Source of the DNA: Sphingomonadales bacterium
GTDB taxonomy: Bacteria; Pseudomonadota; Alphaproteobacteria; Sphingomonadales; Sphingomonadaceae
DNA length: 24,697 bases
Assembly: GCA_025360285.1 (NCBI GenBank)
Contig: JANYCM010000099.1
Coordinates: forward strand, 1-24,697
Reading direction: 5' to 3'
The notes below the pieces were generated by a model, which saw nothing but the letters and a program-made list of their open reading frames with translations, had not been told where the DNA came from and searched no databases. Positions 14,177 through 20,647 of this stretch are shown here, piece by piece. The translations under genes and the position numbers were made by a program. Position 1 is the first letter of the stretch, and each line of letters begins with the position of its first letter.

Positions 14177-14623
14177 ATGACCGATTCCGACGATATCGCC
14201 CTCGCCGACCATTTGACCCGGCGGCGGGCGCGGGTTTCGACCGTGTCCGCCGTGCTGTTCATGGCGAGCATGGCCACCAGCATAAACGTCGAGGATGGCA
14301 GCACCCGGCCGCAGATATTCCATCTGGTGGCCTGGGTGATCTGGGCAGCGGTGCTGGTAACGATGCTGGCAATCGGCGGTGGCCTCGGCCGCAGCCGCAG
14401 CGTGCGCGGGCTGATGAATGACGAATCGACCCGCGCCAACCGCCAGCACGCCATGGCGGCGGGCTTCTGGGCGGCGGTGTTTGCCGGGCTCGGCCTCTAT
14501 CTTTTCAACCTGTTGTCGCCGCTGACTGCGGGTGAAGCCATCCGCCTTATCATGACCGCCACCGTGGCCACGGCGTTGTTCCAGTTCGGCAAGCGCGAGC
14601 GCGAGTCGCTCGCCGATGACTGA
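14177..14623 (+). CDS. Four-helix membrane protein, partner of the overlapping HTH gene
   Basis: A 148-residue integral membrane protein. After a charged N-terminus (MTDSDDIALADHLTRRRARV) there are hydrophobic segments at about 21-38, 50-70, 93-113 and 120-138, then the charged tail KRERESLADD. The charges suggest both ends are cytoplasmic. No catalytic motif is seen and the family is not recognised with certainty; small four-helix proteins encoded next to YozG-like HTH proteins are a recurring but poorly understood pairing. ATG 14177 has AAAAAGG (14162-14168) eight bases upstream, the clearest Shine-Dalgarno in this part of the window. The stop overlaps the next gene by eight bases, implying translational coupling. 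Transcription should start from the promoter with twin dyads directly upstream. Confidence 0.75.
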   Translation: MTDSDDIALADHLTRRRARVSTVSAVLFMASMATSINVEDGSTRPQIFHLVAWVIWAAVLVTMLAIGGGLGRSRSVRGLMNDESTRANRQHAMAAGFWAAVFAGLGLYLFNLLSPLTAGEAIRLIMTATVATALFQFGKRERESLADD

Positions 14624-14819
14624 GCTGCTGTGCCGGCTGAAGGCCGCCCGCACCGCCCGCGGCTGGACGCAGGCGGAGCTTGCCGAACAGGTCGGGGTCA
14701 GCCGCAAGACCATCAACACCGTCGAAAACCATATTTTCGTGCCTTCCACCACCCTGGCGCTGAAGCTGGCGCGGGCGCTCGACTGCCCGGTGGAGGCGCT
14801 GTTCAGCCTGGCGGATTGA
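14616..14819 (+). CDS. Small XRE/Cro-type HTH regulator (YozG-like)
   Basis: A 67-residue protein that is essentially one HTH_3 domain: LLCRLKAARTARGWTQAELA, then EQVGVSRKTINTVENHIFVP and TLALKLARALDCPVEALFSL. The turn at AEQVGVS and recognition helix SRKTINTVEN match the Cro/CI-like regulators YozG and related proteins, which bind palindromes as dimers. ATG 14616 lies inside the end of the membrane protein gene (eight-base overlap), so the two are co-translated. Twin palindromic operators on the promoter upstream make self-repression the simplest model. How the membrane protein would influence the regulator is not shown. The next gene starts 32 bp downstream and may be co-transcribed. Confidence 0.88.
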   Translation: MTELLCRLKAARTARGWTQAELAEQVGVSRKTINTVENHIFVPSTTLALKLARALDCPVEALFSLAD

Positions 14820-14851
14820 CCGCGCCGCGCGCCGCCGCCAGGAATGCCGGC

Positions 14852-15439
14852 ATGGATGACCAACTTCGCGCCGCATTCGATGGTGCCTGGCAATTGCTTG
14901 TGCGCGGCGCTGGCGACCGCCACAGCCCGGTCCACACCCCGGTGGTGGCCAGCGTCGCCGCCGATGGCACGCCGGCGGCGCGCGTCATGGTGCTGCGCGC
15001 CGCCGATCGCGCCGCCGCCACCCTGCGCTTCCACACCGATGCCCGGTCCCCCAAGGTCAGTGCGCTGGCGGATGGCGCCGTCCAGGTGCTGGCCTATCAC
15101 CCCGGCGCCGCCATCCAGCTGCGCCTGTCCGGCACCGCGCGGATCGACCCCGCCCTCGCCGACACCGCCTGGGCACAGGCGACACCCTTCGCCCGGCGCT
15201 GCTATCTGGCCGTCGCCGCCCCCGGATCGCCGTTGCCGGTGCCGGGCAGCGGACTGCCGCCGGCGGTCGAGGGCCGCAAACCCAGCGAGGCCGAACTCAC
15301 CGCGGCGCGGCCGAATTTCGCCGTGCTGGTCATCACCCTCACAGCCATCGATTGGCTGCACCTTGCCCAGACCGGCCATCGCCGGGCGCGGTTCCGGTGC
15401 GACGAAAATGGCTGGCACGGCGAATGGCTGGTGCCCTAA
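14852..15439 (+). CDS. Pyridoxamine 5'-phosphate oxidase-family (FMN split-barrel) protein
   Basis: A 195-residue cytoplasmic protein of the PNPOx-like FMN-binding split-barrel group. Visible elements are HTPVVASVAADGTPAARVMVLRAAD, the strand TLRFHTDARSPKV, AVQVLAYHPGAAIQLRLSGTARI and a C-terminal barrel portion ending DWLHLAQTGHRRARFRCDENGWHGEWLVP. The ARVMVLR and HTDARSPK segments match the phosphate- and flavin-binding strands of the family. It most resembles the Alr4036-type proteins rather than true PdxH, whose C-terminal substrate-binding block is not evident, so the substrate is unknown. ATG 14852 has AGGA (14840-14843) eight bases upstream. It lies 32 bp after the HTH gene and may share its transcript. 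Confidence 0.75.
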   Translation: MDDQLRAAFDGAWQLLVRGAGDRHSPVHTPVVASVAADGTPAARVMVLRAADRAAATLRFHTDARSPKVSALADGAVQVLAYHPGAAIQLRLSGTARIDPALADTAWAQATPFARRCYLAVAAPGSPLPVPGSGLPPAVEGRKPSEAELTAARPNFAVLVITLTAIDWLHLAQTGHRRARFRCDENGWHGEWLVP

Positions 15440-15456
15440 TGATCAACGTCAAAACA

Positions 15457-15533
15457 TGGTGCGCCCGGCAGGATTCGAACCTGCGGCCTCAGGATTAGAA
15501 GTCCCGCGCTCTATCCAACTGAGCTACGGGCGC
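15457..15533 (-). tRNA. tRNA-Arg (anticodon UCU)
   Basis: The minus strand folds into a complete 77-nt cloverleaf: acceptor arms GCGCCCG and CGGGCGC, D-arm with AGCTCAGTTGGATAGAGC, anticodon loop CTTCTAA (anticodon TCT), T-arm with GGTTCGAATCC, discriminator A and an encoded CCA end. It decodes AGA, and AGG by wobble. Confidence 0.97.
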
Positions 15534-15543
15534 ACGTCGCAGC

Positions 15544-15572
15544 GTGATCCCCCGCCGGCTCTTCGCTGTCAA
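15544..15572 (-). promoter_or_regulatory. Promoter of tRNA-Arg
   Basis: On the minus strand TTGACA (15567-15572) is followed after exactly 17 bp by GATCAC (15544-15549), placing transcription start a few bases before the tRNA 5' end at 15533. The -35 is a perfect consensus, the -10 weak. Confidence 0.6.
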
Positions 15573-15588
15573 CAATATCACCCCAACC

Positions 15589-15615
15589 AAAAAGGGCGGA
15601 CCTTGCGGCCCGCCC
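15589..15615 (-). terminator. Intrinsic terminator of the tonB-exbBDD cluster
   Basis: Arms 15594-15602 and 15607-15615 (GGGCGGACC / GGCCCGCCC) pair with one mismatch around TTGC. On the minus strand the stem is followed by TTTTT. It lies 25 bp after the last exbD stop and before the tRNA promoter, so it separates the two units. Confidence 0.85.
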
Positions 15616-15639
15616 CTTTCGTTCCGCCAAGGCAAAGCC

Positions 15640-16059
15640 TCAATTGGCGTAGGCTTCATTCCCGACAAAGCCCATCTTGGTTATGCCGGCCTGCTGGGCC
15701 TCGGCCATCACCTTGTCGACAATTTCATATTTCGCCTGGGGTTCCGGGCGCAGCCGCAGTTCTGGCTGGGTCGGCATTTTCGCCGCCTGGCCAAGATAGC
15801 CCTTCAGCGTGCCCAGATCGACTTCCTGCTTGTTCCAATAGATGTTGGAGAGGAAATCGATGTCGATCTGGTTGAAATCCGGCTTCACATCGCTGGGGTG
15901 CGGATTGGGCGGCGGCAGATCGAGCTTCACCGCATGGGTCTGCACCGGGATGGTGATGATGAACATGATGAGCAGCACGAGCATGACGTCGATCAGCGGC
16001 GTCGTGTTCATGTCCATCATCGGCGCGCCCTCTTCGCCGCCGCCAACTGCCATTGCCAT
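15640..16059 (-). CDS. exbD: ExbD/TolR-family proton channel subunit, second copy
   Basis: Inner-membrane partner of ExbB that couples the proton gradient to TonB. The 139-residue product has a short cytoplasmic N-terminus (MAMAVGGGEEGAPMMDMN), one membrane helix TTPLIDVMLVLLIMFIITI with the essential Asp, and a periplasmic domain with LDLPPPNPHP and a C-terminal VDKVMAEAQQAGITKMGFVG. ATG 16059 has AGGAG nine bases upstream. It is the last gene of tonB-exbB-exbD-exbD and is followed by an intrinsic terminator. Its periplasmic domain differs clearly from that of the first ExbD (it has SNIYWNKQEV where the other has CDTYWGQQKI), so this is not a recent duplication. A two-ExbD layout is seen in several alphaproteobacteria and xanthomonads; the division of labour is unclear. 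Confidence 0.92.
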   Translation of the reverse strand: MAMAVGGGEEGAPMMDMNTTPLIDVMLVLLIMFIITIPVQTHAVKLDLPPPNPHPSDVKPDFNQIDIDFLSNIYWNKQEVDLGTLKGYLGQAAKMPTQPELRLRPEPQAKYEIVDKVMAEAQQAGITKMGFVGNEAYAN

Positions 16060-16087
16060 TAGAAACTACTCCTGAAGTCTGAACCCC

Positions 16088-16113
16088 GGCGGGGCAGCCA
16101 CGGCTGCTCCGCC
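16088..16113. repeat. Hairpin between the two exbD genes
   Basis: GGCGGGGCAGCC (16088-16099) and GGCTGCTCCGCC (16102-16113) pair with one mismatch in the 62-bp gap, without a T-run. It may stabilise the upstream mRNA or lower expression of the last gene. Confidence 0.5.
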
Positions 16114-16121
16114 AAAGCTGA

Positions 16122-16595
16122 TTATCGCGTTACCTGCCCTGGCACCGGTTCCGAAATGAAGCCGATCTTCAGGAAACCGGCGCGTTGCATGGTGAAGATC
16201 ACCCCGCCAACGCAGCGATATTCCATCTGGGCATCACCGCGGATATGCACTTCCGGCAGTTCGATCTTGCCGCCGGCCTTTTCCTGCCGGGCAATTTCGT
16301 CCTTCAACGCCTTCACGCCGCGATCGAGCAGTTCCTGCTTGGATTCGATCTTCTGCTGGCCCCAATAGGTGTCGCAATTGGCATCCACCGAAAGCAGCAC
16401 ATTTTCAGGCTTGGTCGTTGTCGGCAAATTGGTCACCACCGGCAGTTTCAGCGGCACGGTCTGGATAACGACGGGGACGGTGATCAGAAAGATGATGAGC
16501 AGCACCAGCATGACGTCGACAAGCGGCGTCGTGTTGATCTCGGTCATCGGGCTTTCGCTACCGTCCTCGTTCGGCGATCCGATGTTCATCGACAT
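16122..16595 (-). CDS. exbD: ExbD/TolR-family proton channel subunit, first copy
   Basis: A 157-residue membrane protein of the Ton energising complex. After MSMNIGSPNEDGSESPMTEIN comes the membrane helix TTPLVDVMLVLLIIFLITVPV with the essential Asp in PLVDVML, then a periplasmic domain with KLPVVTNLP, a lone Cys pair (CDTYW and YRCVGG) and the ending FTMQRAGFLKIGFISEPVPG. The two cysteines could form a periplasmic disulfide, not seen in the second copy. ATG 16595 is used; AAAGG lies about eleven bases upstream. It follows exbB by 34 bp and precedes the second exbD by 62 bp, all on one strand with tonB. Confidence 0.92.
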   Translation of the reverse strand: MSMNIGSPNEDGSESPMTEINTTPLVDVMLVLLIIFLITVPVVIQTVPLKLPVVTNLPTTTKPENVLLSVDANCDTYWGQQKIESKQELLDRGVKALKDEIARQEKAGGKIELPEVHIRGDAQMEYRCVGGVIFTMQRAGFLKIGFISEPVPGQVTR

Positions 16596-16629
16596 GAGTC
16601 AGACGCCTTTCCTGGCCGGTTGCCGTTGA

Positions 16630-17352
16630 TCAACGTGCAACAGGCTTGGGGGCGACCGGTGCGGCGGTCATCGGCACCGCGACACGGGCACCCGACACCA
16701 GCGCGCCATGCACATCGGACGAGAAGTTGTTCAACCGCTCGGTGACGTCCTTGTTGCGGCGGATCAGCCAGTTGTAGCCGAGCACGGCGGGCACAGCGAC
16801 GGCAAGACCCAGCGCGGTCATGATCAAGGCTTCACCCACCGGACCGGCGACCTTGTCGATCGAGGCCTGGCCGGCAAGGCCGATGTTGATCAGGGCGCGG
16901 TAAATACCGACGACGGTACCGAATAGACCGATGAACGGCGAAGTCGAACCGACCGAGGCGAGGAAGGACAGGCCGCCCTGCAGCTTGGACGAAACGCCGG
17001 CGTTCGAACGGTTGAGCGCCATCGTCACCCATTCATGCTGGTCGATCTTGTCGGTCAGGCGACCTTCATGATGGTCCGAAGCGCGCAGGCCGTCATCGAC
17101 GATCTGGCGGAACGGCGAATTCTTGTCGAGCTTGGCAGCGCCGGTCTTCAGATCGGGCGCGGTCCAGAACTTCTTTTCCAGGTCCTTGGCTTCGGTCAGC
17201 ACCTTTTTCTGGTCAAGATATTTGGTGATGATGATGAACCAGGAAACGAGCGACATGAACACCAGGATACCGAACACCGACTGGGCGATGATACCACCCT
17301 GCTGGAGCGCGGCCATCAGGCCATAGGGGTTTTCGACTGCAACGGTTTCCAT
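16630..17352 (-). CDS. exbB: ExbB/TolQ-family proton channel subunit
   Basis: A 240-residue inner-membrane protein that forms the pentameric channel around ExbD. The first membrane helix is GGIIAQSVFGILVFMSLVSWFIIITKYLDQ (about 19-46). A cytoplasmic loop follows with EWVTMALNRSNAGVSSKLQ, then the paired helices of the MotA/TolQ/ExbB domain: LSFLASVGSTSPFIGLFGTVVGIYRALINI and GEALIMTALGLAVAVPAVLGYNWLIRR. The GTVVGIYRA and ALGLAVAVPA motifs are canonical, including the conserved Thr near the ion path. ATG 17352 has GAGGGA about eight bases upstream. It is second in the tonB-exbB-exbD-exbD cluster. ExbB is favoured over TolQ by the tonB neighbour and the absence of tol-pal genes. Confidence 0.94.
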   Translation of the reverse strand: METVAVENPYGLMAALQQGGIIAQSVFGILVFMSLVSWFIIITKYLDQKKVLTEAKDLEKKFWTAPDLKTGAAKLDKNSPFRQIVDDGLRASDHHEGRLTDKIDQHEWVTMALNRSNAGVSSKLQGGLSFLASVGSTSPFIGLFGTVVGIYRALINIGLAGQASIDKVAGPVGEALIMTALGLAVAVPAVLGYNWLIRRNKDVTERLNNFSSDVHGALVSGARVAVPMTAAPVAPKPVAR

Positions 17353-17410
17353 GATGTTTTCCCTCGATTTTTCGTTAGATTCTGGTTTTGGTCCGCAACG
17401 CTTTCGTCCA

Positions 17411-17433
17411 CCCGGGCGCCGATGGCCCCCGGG
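17411..17433 (-). repeat. Hairpin between tonB and exbB
   Basis: CCCGGGCGCC (17411-17420) and GGCCCCCGGG (17424-17433) pair with one mismatch around GAT in the 92-bp gap. With no T-run it is more likely an mRNA-stabilising or attenuating element than a full terminator; exbB may also have its own promoter here. Confidence 0.45.
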
Positions 17434-17444
17434 CGGCGATCACA

Positions 17445-18083
17445 TCAATTCTTCAACTGCCAGCGCACCGGCTGGGTCTTGGTTTCCTTCACCGGCTGAC
17501 CATTCTGGGTCGCCGGCTTGAAACGATACCGGCGCTGAATGATCTTGCACGTCGCATCGTCAAGCCGCGGAAAGCCGCTCGATTGCACAACGCTGCAACT
17601 TTCAACCTTGCCATCGGTGCCGATGACATAGGTAACGCGGGTGACGCCGGATTCTTCGGCACGGCGCGACGCATCGGGAAAATCATCGTCCGAAAACACG
17701 TTGGTGCGCGCGTTGCCCACGGCGGCCGTCGGCGCCACGCTCGGCGGGGCCGGCGGGGCAGGTGGCGCCACGTAACGCGGCGGTTCCGGTTGCGGCTGCG
17801 CCTGCTGCACGGTGATCGTCGGCTGCGGGTCCGACGCGATCGACACTTCCGGCGGCGGCACGAACGGCGGAATTTCAATGTCCTTGGGCGGCGGCGGCGG
17901 CGGTTCCTCGGGTGGCGGCTTTTCTTCCTTCACATTGACGGTTTCCAGCGGCTGCACGATTGCCTTGACGGCTTTCAGCGCAAGGCCGGTGATGAAGGCG
18001 TATCCCAGAAAGACGTGCAGCAATGCCACCACGCCGAGCGAGATCATCCGATTTCTGCTCATCCCCTGATCAGCGTAAGCCAT
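17445..18083 (-). CDS. tonB: TonB energy transducer
   Basis: Spans the periplasm and passes energy from ExbB-ExbD to TonB-dependent outer-membrane receptors for iron, sugars and other large substrates. The 212-residue product has an N-terminal membrane anchor MISLGVVALLHVFLGYAFITGLAL (about 13-36) containing the Ser-x7-His-like pair typical of TonB, a long proline-rich spacer (EEKPPPEEPPPPPP, FVPPPEV, PAPPAPPSVAP) and a C-terminal TonB domain: VTRVTYVIGTDGKVESCSVV, FPRLDDATCKIIQRRYRFKPA and TQPVRWQL. The Cys pair in that domain is common in this group. ATG 18083 has GGGAG upstream; ATG 18062 is a weaker alternative. It leads the exbB-exbD-exbD cluster. A dyad at 18209-18226 lies in the divergent region upstream. 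Confidence 0.93.
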   Translation of the reverse strand: MAYADQGMSRNRMISLGVVALLHVFLGYAFITGLALKAVKAIVQPLETVNVKEEKPPPEEPPPPPPKDIEIPPFVPPPEVSIASDPQPTITVQQAQPQPEPPRYVAPPAPPAPPSVAPTAAVGNARTNVFSDDDFPDASRRAEESGVTRVTYVIGTDGKVESCSVVQSSGFPRLDDATCKIIQRRYRFKPATQNGQPVKETKTQPVRWQLKN

Positions 18084-18208
18084 AGGCTTGCGGAACTCCC
18101 TCGATATCAAAAAATACCTGAAACACCGGGGGCAATGTCTCCCTCCGCCCGTCGATGTCCCTCTTGCCGCTTTGTGTAACCGCATCTGGCGGCGCACCGC
18201 AACCGCTT

Positions 18209-18226
18209 TGTCAGGGCCGCCTGACA
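18209..18226. promoter_or_regulatory. Perfect palindrome between tonB and the divergent secreted-protein gene
   Basis: TGTCAGG-GCCG-CCTGACA has 7-bp perfect arms. It lies 126 bp before tonB and 88 bp before the gene at 18314, in a 230-bp divergent region with no other gene. The GC-rich sequence does not resemble a Fur box, so the regulator is unknown. Confidence 0.45.
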
Positions 18227-18313
18227 GAAAATGGCGGAATTGAGGTAGCGGGGCCTGGTGCCGCCGCCGGATGACTGTTTCAATTCCCGGCAGTTGCGCG
18301 CAAAAGGCTGGCC

Positions 18314-19123
18314 ATGATGTTTCATGGTTTTGCGCATTTGTCGGCAATGAAGGTGGCGCTGGCGCTCGCGGTGGCCACCGTCCCGGCCAGTGCCGCCAGC
18401 GCCGCCCCCGGCTATGCCGATATCGCCGATCTGACACTGGCGGCGCCGGTGATCGTCAAGGCCAGCATCACCCGCAGCGAAAATATCGCCGCCAGGGACA
18501 GCCCCGGCCTCGCTGCCGGCCAGGCACGGCTGCTGATCACCGCCGCCGTCGATGGCGCACTGGTGGCCGGCGCCCCGGTGCCGGCCACCCTGACCTGGCT
18601 ATGGGATGCCCCCCTCGATGCGCGGGGCAAGCCGCCCAGGCCCAAGGGCATGGTTGTGCTCGCCTGGCTGTCGCCGCCCGATGCCGCCGGCAAGACCCGG
18701 CTGGTGACGCCGCAGGCACAGCAGGCCTGGGACAGCGCCCTGGAGGCCCGCGTCCGCGCCATCGCCGTCGAAGCACGATCGGGCCAGGTGCCGATGGTCA
18801 GCGGCGTCACCAACGGTTTTCGCGCCGATGGCACGGTGAAGGGCGAAAGCGAGGCGCAATTCTTCCTCGCCGCCACCGACAATCACCCGCTGGCGCTGAT
18901 CGTCACCACCCGGCCGGGCGAACCCAAACGCGTAACCGTGGCGCGCGGCGATGTCATTGATGATTCAGCCGAAAGCGTGAAACCCGAGACGCTGCTCTGG
19001 TATCGGCTGGCGTGCTTCCTGCCTGCCAGCTTGCCGGCGGCGGCGGGCGGCAATGACAAGGCGCTGGCCGCCGATTGGCGCGCCGCGCTGGCAACGCTGG
19101 GGCCGTGCGGACGGGTGCGTTAG
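18314..19123 (+). CDS. Exported protein of unknown function
   Basis: A 269-residue protein with an N-terminal signal peptide: residues 1-31 include MKVALALAVATVPASAASA and a likely cut after ASA or SAA. The mature part begins PGYADIADLTLAAPVIVKASITRSE, followed by a strand-rich region with LLITAAVDGALVAGAPVPATLTWLWDAPLDARGKPPRPKG, MVVLAWLSPP and LALIVTTRPGEPKRVTVARGDVIDDSAE. Two Cys near the C-terminus (ACFLP and GPCGR) could pair in the periplasm. No family is recognised and no catalytic motif stands out. ATG 18314 has AAAGG seven bases upstream; ATG 18347 would start exactly at the signal peptide. The gene is divergent from tonB and ends 12 bp before a large inverted repeat. Confidence 0.72.
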   Translation: MMFHGFAHLSAMKVALALAVATVPASAASAAPGYADIADLTLAAPVIVKASITRSENIAARDSPGLAAGQARLLITAAVDGALVAGAPVPATLTWLWDAPLDARGKPPRPKGMVVLAWLSPPDAAGKTRLVTPQAQQAWDSALEARVRAIAVEARSGQVPMVSGVTNGFRADGTVKGESEAQFFLAATDNHPLALIVTTRPGEPKRVTVARGDVIDDSAESVKPETLLWYRLACFLPASLPAAAGGNDKALAADWRAALATLGPCGRVR

Positions 19124-19135
19124 GGGGGCGAACTG

Positions 19136-19239
19136 CCGTCATCCCAGCGTCTGCTGGGACCCCGTTTTTCTCTGTGCCGCGAGGAACCGTCCCGGCGGCG
19201 CAGAGAAAAACGGGGTCCCAGCAGACGCTGGGATGACGG
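19136..19239. repeat. 104-bp near-perfect inverted repeat (MITE/REP-like palindromic element)
   Basis: Arms 19136-19174 and 19201-19239 are perfect reverse complements over 39 bp; with one mismatch the pairing extends to 45 bp (19136-19180 with 19195-19239), leaving a 14-base loop. Each arm contains its own small palindrome CCCAGC-GTCT-GCTGGG, so cruciform or cloverleaf folds are possible. It sits between the convergent genes at 18314 and 19256, where it would also stop transcription in both directions. No transposase gene and no obvious target duplication are seen. From memory, GTCATCCCAGC-type palindromes are widely dispersed in alphaproteobacterial genomes. Confidence 0.92.
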
Positions 19240-19255
19240 GGTAGAAGCATACCCC

Positions 19256-19669
19256 CTAAAAACTGCTCAATTCCACGCCCACGGCGGCGCAATCCGGGTA
19301 AATATCGGGCTTGCGCGTCGATACCCGCACCGCCACCACACCCTGCCGCGCCGCCACCAGATCGAAAATCTCATGGGCCAGCGTTTCCTGCAGATTGAAC
19401 CTGCGCGCGGTGGCCAGCGCCAGCACCGAAGTGCGCAGCACATCATAATCCCAGGCTTCGGCGACGGTATCGCAGCGCGGGAAATGCTCGGCGGCGAGCC
19501 ACACCTCGATATTGACGCGCAGCCGCTGCGGCGTGCCGATTTCGAAATCATGGAAGCCGATATCGACGGGCACATCGAAATCTTCGAGGATGATCTTGCG
19601 GTGGCGGGGGGCCAATGTGGCCGGCACCAGCCCGTCAAGCACCGGGTTGCGGCTCAGTTCGTCGATCAT
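19256..19669 (-). CDS. folB: Dihydroneopterin aldolase
   Basis: Cleaves 7,8-dihydroneopterin to 6-hydroxymethyl-dihydropterin and glycolaldehyde in folate synthesis, cytoplasmic. The 137-residue product has the FolB pattern: KIILEDFDVPVDIGFHDFE with the conserved IGFHDFE turn, TPQRLRVNIEVWL, YDVLRTSVLALA, and FNLQETLAHEIFD with its conserved Glu, ending VRVSTRKPDIYPDCAAVGVEL, where the Lys of RKPD is the catalytic base region. An N-terminal extension of about 20 residues precedes the core. ATG 19669 overlaps the stop of the pteridine-reductase-like gene by four bases (ATGA), so the two are translationally coupled. The 3' end lies 17 bp from the large inverted repeat. Confidence 0.9.
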   Translation of the reverse strand: MIDELSRNPVLDGLVPATLAPRHRKIILEDFDVPVDIGFHDFEIGTPQRLRVNIEVWLAAEHFPRCDTVAEAWDYDVLRTSVLALATARRFNLQETLAHEIFDLVAARQGVVAVRVSTRKPDIYPDCAAVGVELSSF

Positions 19670-20424
19670 TTATCCACCATATACGCGACATCACGCGGCA
19701 GCCCCAACAGGCGCTGGCCACCATCCAGGGTGATCGTCTGGGCGTTGAAGGTCGGCGTGGCAATGATGAAGCGCAACGCCGCGACAATCTCATCAACTGC
19801 GACACCACGCCGCAGCGGGTTAAGGCCGTGGACCGCCTCAAAATTCTCGCGACTCTGCGGCCCGCTGACCAGCGTCACCGCCGGGGCGATGCCGGCGCAG
19901 CGCAACCGCGGCGCATAGGAGCGTGCCACCAACTCGGTCAGCCCGGCGAGGCCGATCTTCGACAGGGTATAGGTGAAATAATCCGGGTTGAGCGCTTCGA
20001 GCTTGGCATCGAGCAGATTGACGACCAGCGCCGGTGTATCGGAGGGCGGCAGCGCGGCGGCAAAGGCCTGGGTGAGCAGCGCCGGGGCGCGGAGGTTGAC
20101 CGCCATATGGGCATCGAAGCCGGCGGCGGTGAAATCCTCGATCCGGTCATAATCGAAGCGCGACGCCGAATTGACCAGCAGGCCGAGCGGCGGTGCCCCG
20201 GCCGCGGCGGCGATGATGGCGGCGGCGGCGGCGGGATCGGCGAGATCGGCGGCGACAACGCGGGCATTGCCGATGTCGGCCGCCAGCGCTTCGGCGTCAT
20301 CACGCGACTGGTGACAATGGATGACGACATGCCAGCCATCGGCAGCCAGCCCCCGGACGATGGCACCGCCGATGCGTTTGGCGCCGCCGGTGACGATTGC
20401 GGTCTGATTACGGGGGGTGGTCAT
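19666..20424 (-). CDS. SDR-family oxidoreductase, pteridine reductase (PTR1/FolM)-like
   Basis: A 252-residue NADPH-dependent short-chain dehydrogenase. The cofactor motif TGGAKRIG (12-19) has the Arg typical of NADPH-using pteridine reductases, and NSAS (85-88) replaces the usual NNAG. The normal catalytic Ser is replaced by Asp139 in NLLDAK, with Tyr152 and Lys156 in YTLSK; the Asp-x12-Tyr-x3-Lys spacing equals that of Leishmania PTR1 (D181, Y194, K198). The C-terminus AQTITLDGGQRLLG is standard for SDRs. The four-base overlap with folB supports a role in pterin or folate reduction, such as dihydromonapterin or dihydrofolate reduction. ATG 20424 begins the Rossmann fold normally. A general SDR with another substrate cannot be excluded, but motif and neighbour agree. 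Confidence 0.85.
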   Translation of the reverse strand: MTTPRNQTAIVTGGAKRIGGAIVRGLAADGWHVVIHCHQSRDDAEALAADIGNARVVAADLADPAAAAAIIAAAAGAPPLGLLVNSASRFDYDRIEDFTAAGFDAHMAVNLRAPALLTQAFAAALPPSDTPALVVNLLDAKLEALNPDYFTYTLSKIGLAGLTELVARSYAPRLRCAGIAPAVTLVSGPQSRENFEAVHGLNPLRRGVAVDEIVAALRFIIATPTFNAQTITLDGGQRLLGLPRDVAYMVDK

Positions 20425-20647
20425 TGCAGGTCGGGGTTAGCCGTCGGGGCGGACAGCGACAAGGCCGGCGGTGCCGCAGGGGGGCTATTGCCTGCATTTC
20501 CGGCGATTCGCCCGCCACGCCCGGCGGACTCGCCCGAAAAACCCGGCCGCACTACCGCGCCGACCGGCCGGCATACCCGCCGCGACCTGCCGCGCGCCCG
20601 CCAAACCCGCATTTGCCCTTCGTCCTACAGCTAACTACATCGCCGCC

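Noticed and set aside
14138..15418. Very long minus-strand open frame (over 420 codons) opposite the HTH and PNPOx genes
   Set aside because: It is a shadow produced by high GC content; its translation is Gly/Arg/Ala-rich with no domain, while the plus-strand genes have clear motifs.
19136..19239. Treating the inverted repeat as a CRISPR repeat or a phage attachment site
   Set aside because: There is a single palindrome with no direct-repeat/spacer array, and no integrase or tRNA is adjacent.
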